DNA of 13,463 nt from contig NZ_CALHHX010000116.1 in NCBI RefSeq assembly GCF_938030685.1, positions 1 to 13,463 on the forward strand, read 5' to 3'. The notes under the pieces are model-generated. The model worked only from the letters and a program-made list of their open reading frames with translations, was not told the origin of the DNA and did not search any database. The position numbers were made by a program, and so were the translations under genes. Origin of the DNA: an uncultured Campylobacter sp. Its GTDB lineage: Bacteria > Campylobacterota > Campylobacteria > Campylobacterales > Campylobacteraceae. Below, piece after piece: positions 5,292-11,997 of the stretch (within the stretch, counting starts at the first letter, position 1; every line of letters starts with the position of its first letter).

Positions 5292-6830
5292 TTAATGCAA
5301 AAAGTGGCGCACTCCCGTAAAATACATCGCCATGCCAAACTCGTCGGCGCTTGCGATCACCTCATCGTCGCGAATGCTGCCGCCAGGTTGCACCACCGCC
5401 GCGACGCCCGCAGCATGGGCGATCTCGATGCTGTCTTTAAACGGGAAAAACGCCTCGCTGGCAAGCGCGCAGCCACTCAGATCGACGCCCACGTCGCGAG
5501 CCTTTGCCACTGCCGCACGCGCAGCGTCCACGCGGCTCGTCATACCCATGCCGATCGCGACCATCGCGCGATTTTTGACGTAAACCACGCAGTTGCTCTT
5601 CGTAAGCGCGGCGATCTGCCACGCGATTTTTAGATCATCAAGCTCGCTCTGGCTCGCCGCGCGCTTAGTGACGCAGCGGGCGTTTGCGACCTCGCCCGCG
5701 CCCACGTAGTCGCGCTGCTGATATACGAAGCCGCCGTCAATGAATTTAAAATCATACTTGTCGTTTTCGCGAATCAAAAACTCCCCGCCCTGCTCGAAAA
5801 TTTTAATGCGCTTTTTCTTTTCAAATACCGCAAGCGCCGCGGGCGTGACGCGAGCGGCAAGGATAACTTCGACAAAAATTTCATTGATCTTATTTGCCAG
5901 CTCCTCGTCCAAAACGCCGTTTATCGCTACGACGCCGCCGTATGCACTTACAGGGTCGCATTTTAGCGCCTCTACGTAGCTTTCAAGCAAGCTCCCCTTT
6001 ACGGCAAAACCGCATGGATTGGCGTGCTTGCAGATCGCCACCGCAGGCGCCTCCCCGAAGCTGCTAGCGAGCATCAGCGCGCCGTGCATATCGGTCATAT
6101 TGTTAAAGCTCGCCTCGCCCTTTAGGCTCTTAAAGTGCTTGCTAAAAAAGTCCTCGAACTCGTACAGCGCGCCCTTTTGGTGCGGATTTTCGCCGTAGCG
6201 AGTATCAAAAACTTTGCTACCCGTGATAAATTTTTTCGCGCCGAAGCCGCCGTTAAAGCGCTCGTTCATATAGTTCGCGATCATCGCGTCGTAGGCTGCG
6301 GTGTGCTCATAAGCTTTTATCATTAAATTTTGCCTAAATTTCAGCTTCTCGCTCTCGTCAGGGCTCGCTAAATTTTGCAAAACCGCGTCGTAATCAAGCG
6401 GGCTCGTGACGACATAGACGCTTGCGAAATTCTTAGCCGCGCTTCGAACCATCGCGGGACCGCCGATGTCGATATTTTCGATAATCTCTGAAAAATCGTC
6501 GGTGCGAGCTACGGTCGCTTTAAAAGGATATAAATTTACGCACACGAGATCGATGCCGCCGATGCCGCGCTGCGCGGCTTGGCTTACGTGATTTGCGTCG
6601 TTTCGCTTATACAAAATTCCGCCGTGGATCTTTGGATGCAGGGTCTTAACTCGCCCCTCAAACATCTCGGGCGAGCCCGAGTACTCGCTAACCTCGAGCG
6701 CCGCGACGCCGTTTTCGCGCAGTAGCTTGTGCGTACCGCCCGTGCTTAAAATTTCAAATCCGAACCTCTGCAGCCCTTTGGCAAACTCTACGACGCCCTC
6801 TTTATCGCTTACGCTGATTAACGCTCTCAT
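5292..6830 (-). CDS. purH: Bifunctional AICAR transformylase / IMP cyclohydrolase
   Basis: A complete 512-residue PurH catalysing the last two steps of de novo IMP synthesis: formylation of AICAR from 10-formyl-THF, then ring closure. The N-terminal IMP cyclohydrolase domain (about 1-195) shows ISVSDKEGV, STGGT (29-33), EGRVKTLHPKIHGG (58-71) and NLYPF. The C-terminal transformylase domain carries RYGENPHQ (211-218), the catalytic KHANPCG (268-274, Lys268/His269), SEAFFPFKDSIE, QPGGSIRD and the typical end TGVRHFLH. Length is normal. ATG 6830 follows AGGAG closely. The preceding lipoprotein gene ends 16 bases upstream, so the two are probably co-transcribed. The gene shares its neighbourhood with purL, as in C. 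jejuni. Confidence 0.98.
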   Translation of the reverse strand: MRALISVSDKEGVVEFAKGLQRFGFEILSTGGTHKLLRENGVAALEVSEYSGSPEMFEGRVKTLHPKIHGGILYKRNDANHVSQAAQRGIGGIDLVCVNLYPFKATVARTDDFSEIIENIDIGGPAMVRSAAKNFASVYVVTSPLDYDAVLQNLASPDESEKLKFRQNLMIKAYEHTAAYDAMIANYMNERFNGGFGAKKFITGSKVFDTRYGENPHQKGALYEFEDFFSKHFKSLKGEASFNNMTDMHGALMLASSFGEAPAVAICKHANPCGFAVKGSLLESYVEALKCDPVSAYGGVVAINGVLDEELANKINEIFVEVILAARVTPAALAVFEKKKRIKIFEQGGEFLIRENDKYDFKFIDGGFVYQQRDYVGAGEVANARCVTKRAASQSELDDLKIAWQIAALTKSNCVVYVKNRAMVAIGMGMTSRVDAARAAVAKARDVGVDLSGCALASEAFFPFKDSIEIAHAAGVAAVVQPGGSIRDDEVIASADEFGMAMYFTGVRHFLH

Positions 6831-6846
6831 CTTTTCTCCTTTTAAT

Positions 6847-7437
6847 TTATTCGCATAGTTTTTTAAAAATCAGCTCGCGCATGTCGTTTGCGTTAAGCTG
6901 AAAATACAAAATCGCCTCACGGCGAGCCTTTTGATACTCGCGCCTCGTCTTTTCATCTGCTGCGCCGAGCTTTGCGCCGTTAAATTTCGCCATACGCGCC
7001 GAACTCAGCTCTTTTAGCCTCTCGCTGCCCGCAGAGATACCACCGCTATAATTAAACCACTCTTTGCTTTGAAAAATATTAAATAAAATTTTAAAATCTA
7101 CGAAATTTCCCTTATTGTACTCGGCGCAGACCCCCTTTTTGTGGCTTATGGCGTAGATCGCGCCGTATCTGTACTCGAAAAAATATAGTTTTATGAGCTT
7201 TGCATTTTTGTCTAAATTTGCGTCGCTACCGCCTAAAATCGCAAGCTTCGCATCGCCTCGCGTTTCGTAAGGGCCTAAAATCGCGCCGTTTTCGTAGAGA
7301 TTGCCGCCGTAAAAAGCGTATTTCGTATCTCCAAGCTCGTCCGAAAGAACGTATATTTTATCGGTTTCGGGCGAGTTTTTGCCCGCGCAGCCGAGCAGCG
7401 ACAGAGCCAAAAACAGAGACGAGATAAAAAATTTCAT
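6847..7437 (-). CDS. Small lipoprotein, subtype B of a four-member paralogous family
   Basis: A 196-residue protein with a lipoprotein signal peptide, MKFFISSLFLALSLLGC, lipid-attachment Cys17. ATG 7437 follows AAAGGG by eight bases. The mature part shares with three nearby lipoproteins a core of short beta-type segments: GGNLYENGAILGPYE (about 44-58), a KLYFFEY-type strand, and KKGVCAEYNKGNFVDFK (100-116), then a charged helical C-terminus ending FKKLCE. It is closest to the product at 9614-10231 (LYENG, GVC/GIC-xxYNxG, FVDF/YVNF). It should be anchored in the inner or outer membrane facing the periplasm. Function unknown. It is separated from its relatives by the protease gene and a 480-bp spacer, and leads directly into purH. 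Confidence 0.85.
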   Translation of the reverse strand: MKFFISSLFLALSLLGCAGKNSPETDKIYVLSDELGDTKYAFYGGNLYENGAILGPYETRGDAKLAILGGSDANLDKNAKLIKLYFFEYRYGAIYAISHKKGVCAEYNKGNFVDFKILFNIFQSKEWFNYSGGISAGSERLKELSSARMAKFNGAKLGAADEKTRREYQKARREAILYFQLNANDMRELIFKKLCE

Positions 7438-7917
7438 CGCAAAAACCCTTTAAATTCTAAAATTTTGCCAAATTTATGAAGCGGAAATCGGCAAAGCGAA
7501 ATTTGCTAAATTTACCGCATTTACCGCGCGCAAATTTTAATTTTGCTTCTCAAATGTCGCTGCCTTGCTCGCGCGGACGCAAATTTTAAAATTCTGCGCC
7601 GCTTGCAAAAGCTAAATTTAAAAGCCGAGCGCAAAACGTAAATTTAAACCGCAGCGCAAATTTAGCCGCAAGGGCCTGCGTGAACCGGCTAAATTTAAAA
7701 TTCGCGGCGCAGCTTTTATCGCCAAGCTAGGTTGGCGCCTCCTCTTGCCGCTTTTTAAAATTTTAAATTTACCTGCACATCCTGTTTTCCAGCTCGTCCA
7801 TAAGCGCGGCTACGTCGTCATGAATCGCACCTTGCGCTGCTGCTCGCTTAAATTTTACATGCCGCTTTAAATTTTTACAAGCCGCAAATTTAAAGCGACG
7901 CGAAATCCAAAACCGCA
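7438..7917. other. Non-coding spacer saturated with AAATTT words
   Basis: These 480 bases hold no credible gene. I count about 15 AAATTT occurrences, mostly as CTAAATTTA, GCAAATTTTA or TTAAATTTT in GC-rich surroundings (GCGCAAATTT, GCCGCAAATTT). It begins 26 bp-scale spacing away from neither gene: it abuts the stop of the protease gene on the right and the ribosome binding site of the lipoprotein on the left. Any promoter for the lipoprotein-purH pair must lie here, but no -35/-10 pair stands out. A frame encoding AIHDDVAALMDELENRMCR ends at 7769 but lacks a convincing start. Confidence 0.5.
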
Positions 7918-8949
7918 CTAAATATAATAGATGCTGTTTTTGATATTTTTGCCGTCGATCTCGTTTTTGCGCCACGAGCTCTCGTCGTTTAGCACGATCC
8001 AGCGCTTCTCCTCCTCACGGTAAAACCAATCCTTGTCGATCTGATAGTAGATCTGGCATCCCGAAATTTCGATGATGTTGGCGATGTTGTTGTCGTGGTA
8101 GTTGTTCTCATCAAAGTCGGTGAAGGTGCGCTGCCCCATCTCGGCGTAGAGCTCGTTTAAAATTTGAAGCATCTCGCTTAGGCGCGTATCCATCTTCTCG
8201 ACCTGAAGCCCAAGCTCGTTAGCCTCTCTGAATAAGATCGGATAGTCGTGCGACGGATAGCCGCTGTTTAGCTTGTCGCTGATAAAGGCGATCTTTTGCT
8301 CATCTTCGAAGTGGTAGCGCAGAATTTCGCGGCAAATTTTAAGCGACAGGCTGCTTGCGCGATCGACGGCGCCGAAAACGAGCGGATGGATATATTTGTA
8401 AAGCTCCTTGTACGGGTTCTCGTCGTTCGGGCGCTCGTTATTTTTCCAAAGCTTCACCACGCGGCTTAGCTCGTCCATCGAGACGTTCGCTTGGTCGTTG
8501 GTGTTCGTAACCGGCGAAAGCTCGTGTCGCAGCGAAGTATCGACCGACGTGAGATAGCCTAGCGGCCCCATTAAAATTTTATTCGCCCCAAGCGCCATCA
8601 TCGTAGCCGCCGAAGCGCAGTTTGCCGGCACTAGCGCGATCAGCTCGTCGCAGTGGTTGCGTAGGATCGAGACGATCTTAAGCGAGGCGATGCCGCTGCC
8701 GCCGTCGCTTTTGATGTAAAGGTAGAGCTTTTCGAAATGCTTGCCCTTGAGGTGGTCGTTGATACTGATCGCGTCGTTGCCGCAGACGCTGCCCGCGCCC
8801 GAGTTAAAATAGGTAAGCAGCGGCGCGCCCAGATATTTCTCGATATTCGTGATCACCTCTTGCGTTTGCTTCATCAAGATCGGCGGTTGCTTCGCCGCCT
8901 TTTTGGCGCCCTGCCTATGCGGCTCTTCGTCTTTGGATAAAAATCCCAT
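7918..8949 (-). CDS. SDH/SppA-ClpP-like serine protease (serine dehydrogenase proteinase family)
   Basis: A 343-residue soluble protein with a ClpP/crotonase-type fold typical of the SDH_sah (PF01972) family. ATG 8949 follows AAGGA by five bases. There is no signal peptide, so it should act in the cytoplasm. The core (about 40-245) shows YIKSDGGSGIASLKIV (78-93, the glycine-rich oxyanion-type segment), VPANCASAATMMALGANKIL (107-126, with Ser113 as likely nucleophile), GPLGYLTSVD, and SGYPSHDYPI (229-238), whose His234 is a candidate catalytic residue. Residues about 250-343 form a charged C-terminal extension. Catalytic assignments come from family pattern, not structure. Family members are membrane-associated or cytoplasmic proteases of poorly defined substrate. 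It lies 26 bases after the last of three lipoprotein genes, suggesting co-transcription. Confidence 0.85.
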   Translation of the reverse strand: MGFLSKDEEPHRQGAKKAAKQPPILMKQTQEVITNIEKYLGAPLLTYFNSGAGSVCGNDAISINDHLKGKHFEKLYLYIKSDGGSGIASLKIVSILRNHCDELIALVPANCASAATMMALGANKILMGPLGYLTSVDTSLRHELSPVTNTNDQANVSMDELSRVVKLWKNNERPNDENPYKELYKYIHPLVFGAVDRASSLSLKICREILRYHFEDEQKIAFISDKLNSGYPSHDYPILFREANELGLQVEKMDTRLSEMLQILNELYAEMGQRTFTDFDENNYHDNNIANIIEISGCQIYYQIDKDWFYREEEKRWIVLNDESSWRKNEIDGKNIKNSIYYI

Positions 8950-8975
8950 GTTTTTCCTTTCGTGTTGGTTTGGTT

Positions 8976-9599
8976 TTAAAATTTTAACTTACAAATATCG
9001 CGCAATTTGTCTTGGTGCCACTCGATGCTCTCTTTAACCGTATTGCCTAGAGCCGTATGCGGGCTTTGCAAAAACGCCCTACTATTTTTTAGTCTTGAGC
9101 CCACGTATTCATAGCGTGAGATCACGTTTGCGCTGGAGCTTTGCGACACCGAAGCCGAAAACGAGTATGAATAAAGCGGCGCGGAGGAAGCGTAGCCGCT
9201 AAAGTGCTCTTTCAGACTTACGAATTTGCCCTCCGCAAAGGTCTTGCAAACGCCGCCGCTCGCGGAATACTCGGCGATTCGCAGCTCTTTATTGGGCGCA
9301 AAAACGTAGATCGTAAATTTATTTAGACCTCGTTGCGAAATTTGATCCTTAGCCACGCCGACTCCTCTTTCGTCCGTAAATAGATAGAGATTGGAGCCCT
9401 CCTCTTCATATCTTCCTAAGATCGCGTCATCTTTAAAAAGCACGCCGCCTGAAATTTTATACTCGGTGGCGGTCTGCCCGTCATAGCTCATCATCACGGA
9501 ATTTTCCGGATGCAACTCGGCTTGCGAATATTTTACCTTCATACAGCCTGCGAGCAGCACGACCGCCGTAAACAGCGCTAAAATTTTAATTTTATCCAT
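8976..9599 (-). CDS. Small lipoprotein, subtype A of the paralogous family
   Basis: A 207-residue lipoprotein. I choose ATG 9599, 14 bases after the upstream stop and next to GAGGGAG, rather than the earlier ATG at 9623 that overlaps the upstream gene, because it puts a clean signal peptide at the N-terminus: MDKIKILALFTAVVLLAGC, lipid-attachment Cys19. The mature protein shows the family core VLFKDDAILGRYE, FTDERGVG, GGVCKTFAEGKFVSLKE, followed by LYSYSFSASV and VISRYEYV. The last two segments match the 10248-10889 product (VAYSYDVL, KISSRYDF), which defines subtype A. Predicted location is the cell envelope; function unknown. It is the third gene of a tight same-strand run leading into the protease gene. 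Confidence 0.85.
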   Translation of the reverse strand: MDKIKILALFTAVVLLAGCMKVKYSQAELHPENSVMMSYDGQTATEYKISGGVLFKDDAILGRYEEEGSNLYLFTDERGVGVAKDQISQRGLNKFTIYVFAPNKELRIAEYSASGGVCKTFAEGKFVSLKEHFSGYASSAPLYSYSFSASVSQSSSANVISRYEYVGSRLKNSRAFLQSPHTALGNTVKESIEWHQDKLRDICKLKF

Positions 9600-9613
9600 A
9601 ACTCCCTCGAAGT

Positions 9614-10231
9614 TTATCTGCAAAAATCGTCTAGTTTCCTAGTCTTCATAGCCTTTGCATATCCGCGAAGATATACGCTCGTAACGCTAATTTTTACGGC
9701 ACGATCCATTTTCTTATCTTGGATTAATTTGCTTATATCCGAAGTTTTATATACACCTAATTCCTTTGAAGCTCCATTTTGTATGATGCCCTCGTCGTCG
9801 CTTTTTGAAATTTTACCATCCGCGTAAAGCCAATCGCCATCTTTAAAAGTATTTGAAATAAAGTCAAAATTCACGTATCGGCCTGCGTTATAGACGCTGC
9901 AAATTCCATCCTTGTGCCAAACGCTAAATATCATTGCTCCCCCATCGTCAAAATGATAAAATTTCATCCGTTTAGCATTTAGAGCGGATCTGTAGTTATT
10001 GCCGTAAGACCTACCCGCCCCATCGACGGCAATCGTTCTTATGTTATTTCTATATATCGAATACGCGCCTAAATTTCTGCCGTTTTCATACAGATCCTCA
10101 CCCGCAAATTTATAGATCACGGTTTTGTTGCCGTCGTAAAATTTAAACTCCTTGTCGCTCTTAGCCGGGCGCAATATCCCGCATCCTCCAAGTAGTGCCG
10201 CCAAAACGGCAAAAATTATAAAATTTTTCAT
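9614..10231 (-). CDS. Small lipoprotein, subtype B of the paralogous family
   Basis: A 205-residue lipoprotein with signal peptide MKNFIIFAVLAALLGGC, lipid-attachment Cys17. ATG 10231 follows AAGGAG by six bases and lies 16 bases after the upstream stop. The family core is visible as EDLYENGRNLGAYS, a KFYHFDDGG strand, HKDGICSVYNAGRYVNFDF, and WLYADGKIS. It resembles the 6847-7437 product most. Its AT content is higher than that of the flanking pur genes. The first codons and ribosome binding region are almost identical in DNA to those of the next gene upstream (10838-10906), although the mature proteins differ. Function unknown; envelope location predicted. Confidence 0.85.
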   Translation of the reverse strand: MKNFIIFAVLAALLGGCGILRPAKSDKEFKFYDGNKTVIYKFAGEDLYENGRNLGAYSIYRNNIRTIAVDGAGRSYGNNYRSALNAKRMKFYHFDDGGAMIFSVWHKDGICSVYNAGRYVNFDFISNTFKDGDWLYADGKISKSDDEGIIQNGASKELGVYKTSDISKLIQDKKMDRAVKISVTSVYLRGYAKAMKTRKLDDFCR

Positions 10232-10906
10232 TTATCGCTCCTTAAATTTAATCCAACCTTTTAGATTTTTCTCTACAAAGCAGACCAAGAAGCGTAGCAC
10301 CGCTAAGTACGACGGATGCTTGCACATGATCTGCTACTGTCGAATTTAGTTTTTCTAAAATTTTTTTATCCACATAAGATAGCTTTTCATTAGCGAAATC
10401 ATACCTGGATGAAATTTTTCCCATTCCTTTTCTTGACATCAAAACATCATAACTATATGCCACGATCGGCTCACCTCGTGAATACATAGTAATATACTCC
10501 TTTATATGTACATATTTTCCTGCGGACAATGCTTTACAAACGCCGTCATTATGGCTATAAGAGATCACTTTAATAAATTCGTTCGGAACAAATATTATCT
10601 CCGTAATTTTTTTAGAATTATGTTCCTTTATCGCGCTAGGATCTATATAACCATTTCCCATTTCATCAGTATAAATGTGCGTACTAAGTCCCGGTACCGT
10701 AAGATATTTGCCTAACGCTTTGCCATTTTTATAGAGTTTTCCGTTATGGGCTCGGTATCTGGTGGAAATATTTTTGTCAAAGCTTAACATTACGATATCT
10801 TCTGAGTCGGCAATTCCGTTTTGATCTTTTTTGCCCGCGCATCCTCCAAGTAGTGCCGCCAAAACGGCAAAAACTATAAAATTTCTCATTTATCACTCCT
10901 TAAATT
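10180..10906. repeat. 69-bp near-identical duplication of two lipoprotein 5' ends
   Basis: Bases 10180-10248 and 10838-10906 match at 66 of 69 positions. The block covers the ribosome binding site, start codon and signal-peptide region up to the lipobox, then similarity drops sharply. This fits recent duplication or gene conversion of only the export/initiation cassette. Confidence 0.8.
10248..10889 (-). CDS. Small lipoprotein, subtype A of the paralogous family
   Basis: A 213-residue lipoprotein, first of the run. Signal peptide MRNFIVFAVLAALLGGC, lipid-attachment Cys17; ATG 10889 follows AAGGAG by six bases. Mature segments include NGKLYKNGKALGKYL, YTDEMGNG, NDGVCKALSAGKYVHIKE, VAYSYDVL and KISSRYDF, matching the 8976-9599 product (subtype A). 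The C-terminus has a mildly hydrophobic helix (SVVLSGATLLGLLC) not seen in the others. The DNA is noticeably AT-richer than purL or purH. It lies 115 bases after the DjlA-like gene, so it could have its own promoter or read through from it. Function unknown. Confidence 0.85.
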   Translation of the reverse strand: MRNFIVFAVLAALLGGCAGKKDQNGIADSEDIVMLSFDKNISTRYRAHNGKLYKNGKALGKYLTVPGLSTHIYTDEMGNGYIDPSAIKEHNSKKITEIIFVPNEFIKVISYSHNDGVCKALSAGKYVHIKEYITMYSRGEPIVAYSYDVLMSRKGMGKISSRYDFANEKLSYVDKKILEKLNSTVADHVQASVVLSGATLLGLLCREKSKRLD

Positions 10907-10982
10907 ATAATCTTTCGCCGCACCTTGCACTTTACCGCCGTCTCGCTATCCTATTTTAAAATTTCAAGACGCTCTGCGCCCT

Positions 10983-10998
10983 CAAATTTTAAAATTTG
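10983..10998. repeat. 16-bp perfect palindrome after the DjlA-like gene
   Basis: CAAATTTTAAAATTTG is perfectly self-complementary and lies just after the stop of the DjlA-like gene. With no loop and no T-run it is a poor terminator. It is probably another instance of the AAATTT-type words common in this DNA, or a site for a dimeric binding protein. Confidence 0.35.
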
Positions 10999-11004
10999 CT
11001 CGCC

Positions 11005-11994
11005 CTACTTCTCGCCGAAGCGCTCCTTTAAAATTTTATACGCCTCGTTAATCTCCTGAAGCCTCTTCGTGCCCTCCTGGATGATCTCCTCGTCCGCGCC
11101 CTTGCCCATCAGGATGTCGGGGTGGTATTTTTTAACGAGCTCGCGATATTTTTTCTTGATCTCGCTAAACGTAGCGTCCTTAGAAAGCCCCAAAATTTCA
11201 TACGGATCCCTTTTGCTTTTGACCGATCCGTAGCCTTGCGAGCCACCCGAATACCCGCCGTCATATCCGCCAGAATATCCGCCGTATGAACCGCCTGAAC
11301 TTTGCGAGCCTCCGTAGCCCGAACCCGTCGTGCCGCTATATCCGTATCCCGTGCCACCGCCGTAATTGCTGCTTCCGTAGCCGCCAGTGCTTCTGCCGCC
11401 GTATTTGTCCCAATACCCGCCGCTTCTTGTGCTATAGCCGTCGTATTCGTCGTAAGCCGTATCGCTTTGCGCGCCACTGTTTTCGTAATATGTGCCGTAA
11501 AAGCTGCGCTCAAAGGTTGCAAAAATCTGGCTTTGGATATGCTCGGGCAGTCCCAGTCCGTCGCAAATTTGCGAGATCGTGCGCCGCTCCGCCGCGCTAA
11601 AACCGCGATCGACGTAGGCTAAATTTAAAAAGAAATAGATTAGCCCCGTTTTGCGGCTCGGGCTCGGGCGGTAAGTTTGGTTATATTTCTCGGCGAGCTC
11701 GCGCACGTTTGCGAGGCTTTCTTTCTCGAGCTTATAAACGAGTTTTAGCGCCTCTCGCTCGCGCTCGCCGGCGCCCATTTGGCGCACCAAATCGTCTAAA
11801 ATTTCGCTTATCATCGCGGCTTCGGACTCGCTTACGTGCCCGTCGCTTTTGGCGACCTTGGCTAGAAGCGCTACTAAAATTTTAGCCTCTCCTAGTTGCA
11901 TTCGCGCCTTGCCGCGATAGCAGGAGTTGCCGAAAGCCACGCCGATCTGCGCGAAAATATATAGCGCGATTAAAAGAAATATGATGCTAAGCAC
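11005..11994 (-). CDS. djlA: DjlA-like membrane-anchored co-chaperone (TM, TerB, Gly/Tyr-rich linker, J domain)
   Basis: A 329-residue J-domain protein expected to stimulate DnaK ATPase at the inner membrane. It has one N-terminal membrane helix (SIIFLLIALYIFAQIGVAF, 3-21), a helical TerB-like domain (about 35-168, with KVAKSDGHVSESEAAMI and AYVDRGFSAAERR, the paired Asp-containing loops of the family), a linker of some 85 residues almost entirely Gly, Tyr, Ser and Thr (about 171-258), and a C-terminal J domain (262-329) with DPYEILGL, KKYRELVKKYHPD (HPD at 291-293) and LQEINEAYKIL. E. coli DjlA has a Gln/Asn-rich linker instead. The start is GTG 11994, three bases after the purL stop, implying translational coupling. 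C. jejuni has a DnaJ-like gene (Cj0954c) in the same place between purL and purH. Confidence 0.88.
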   Translation of the reverse strand: MLSIIFLLIALYIFAQIGVAFGNSCYRGKARMQLGEAKILVALLAKVAKSDGHVSESEAAMISEILDDLVRQMGAGEREREALKLVYKLEKESLANVRELAEKYNQTYRPSPSRKTGLIYFFLNLAYVDRGFSAAERRTISQICDGLGLPEHIQSQIFATFERSFYGTYYENSGAQSDTAYDEYDGYSTRSGGYWDKYGGRSTGGYGSSNYGGGTGYGYSGTTGSGYGGSQSSGGSYGGYSGGYDGGYSGGSQGYGSVKSKRDPYEILGLSKDATFSEIKKKYRELVKKYHPDILMGKGADEEIIQEGTKRLQEINEAYKILKERFGEK

Positions 11995-11997
11995 GCG

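Noticed and set aside
7769..7975. 68-codon minus-strand frame ending DELENRMCR after the protease gene
   Set aside because: It starts inside the protease gene and is largely encoded by AAATTT-rich spacer. Only the last 20 codons look protein-like, and no start or ribosome binding site supports a shorter form.
9600..9623. Eight-codon upstream extension of the third lipoprotein (ATG at 9623)
   Set aside because: It overlaps the upstream gene and displaces the lipoprotein signal peptide from the N-terminus; ATG 9599 next to GAGGGAG is better.
10904..10909. TATAAT on the minus strand upstream of the first lipoprotein gene
   Set aside because: A start of transcription about 7 bases downstream would fall inside the ribosome binding site, so it is unlikely to be the functional promoter.
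11109..11622. Long open frames on both strands over the DjlA-like linker
   Set aside because: They are shadows of the repetitive Gly/Tyr-rich coding DNA; the frame with TerB, the linker and the HPD-containing J domain is clearly the real one.
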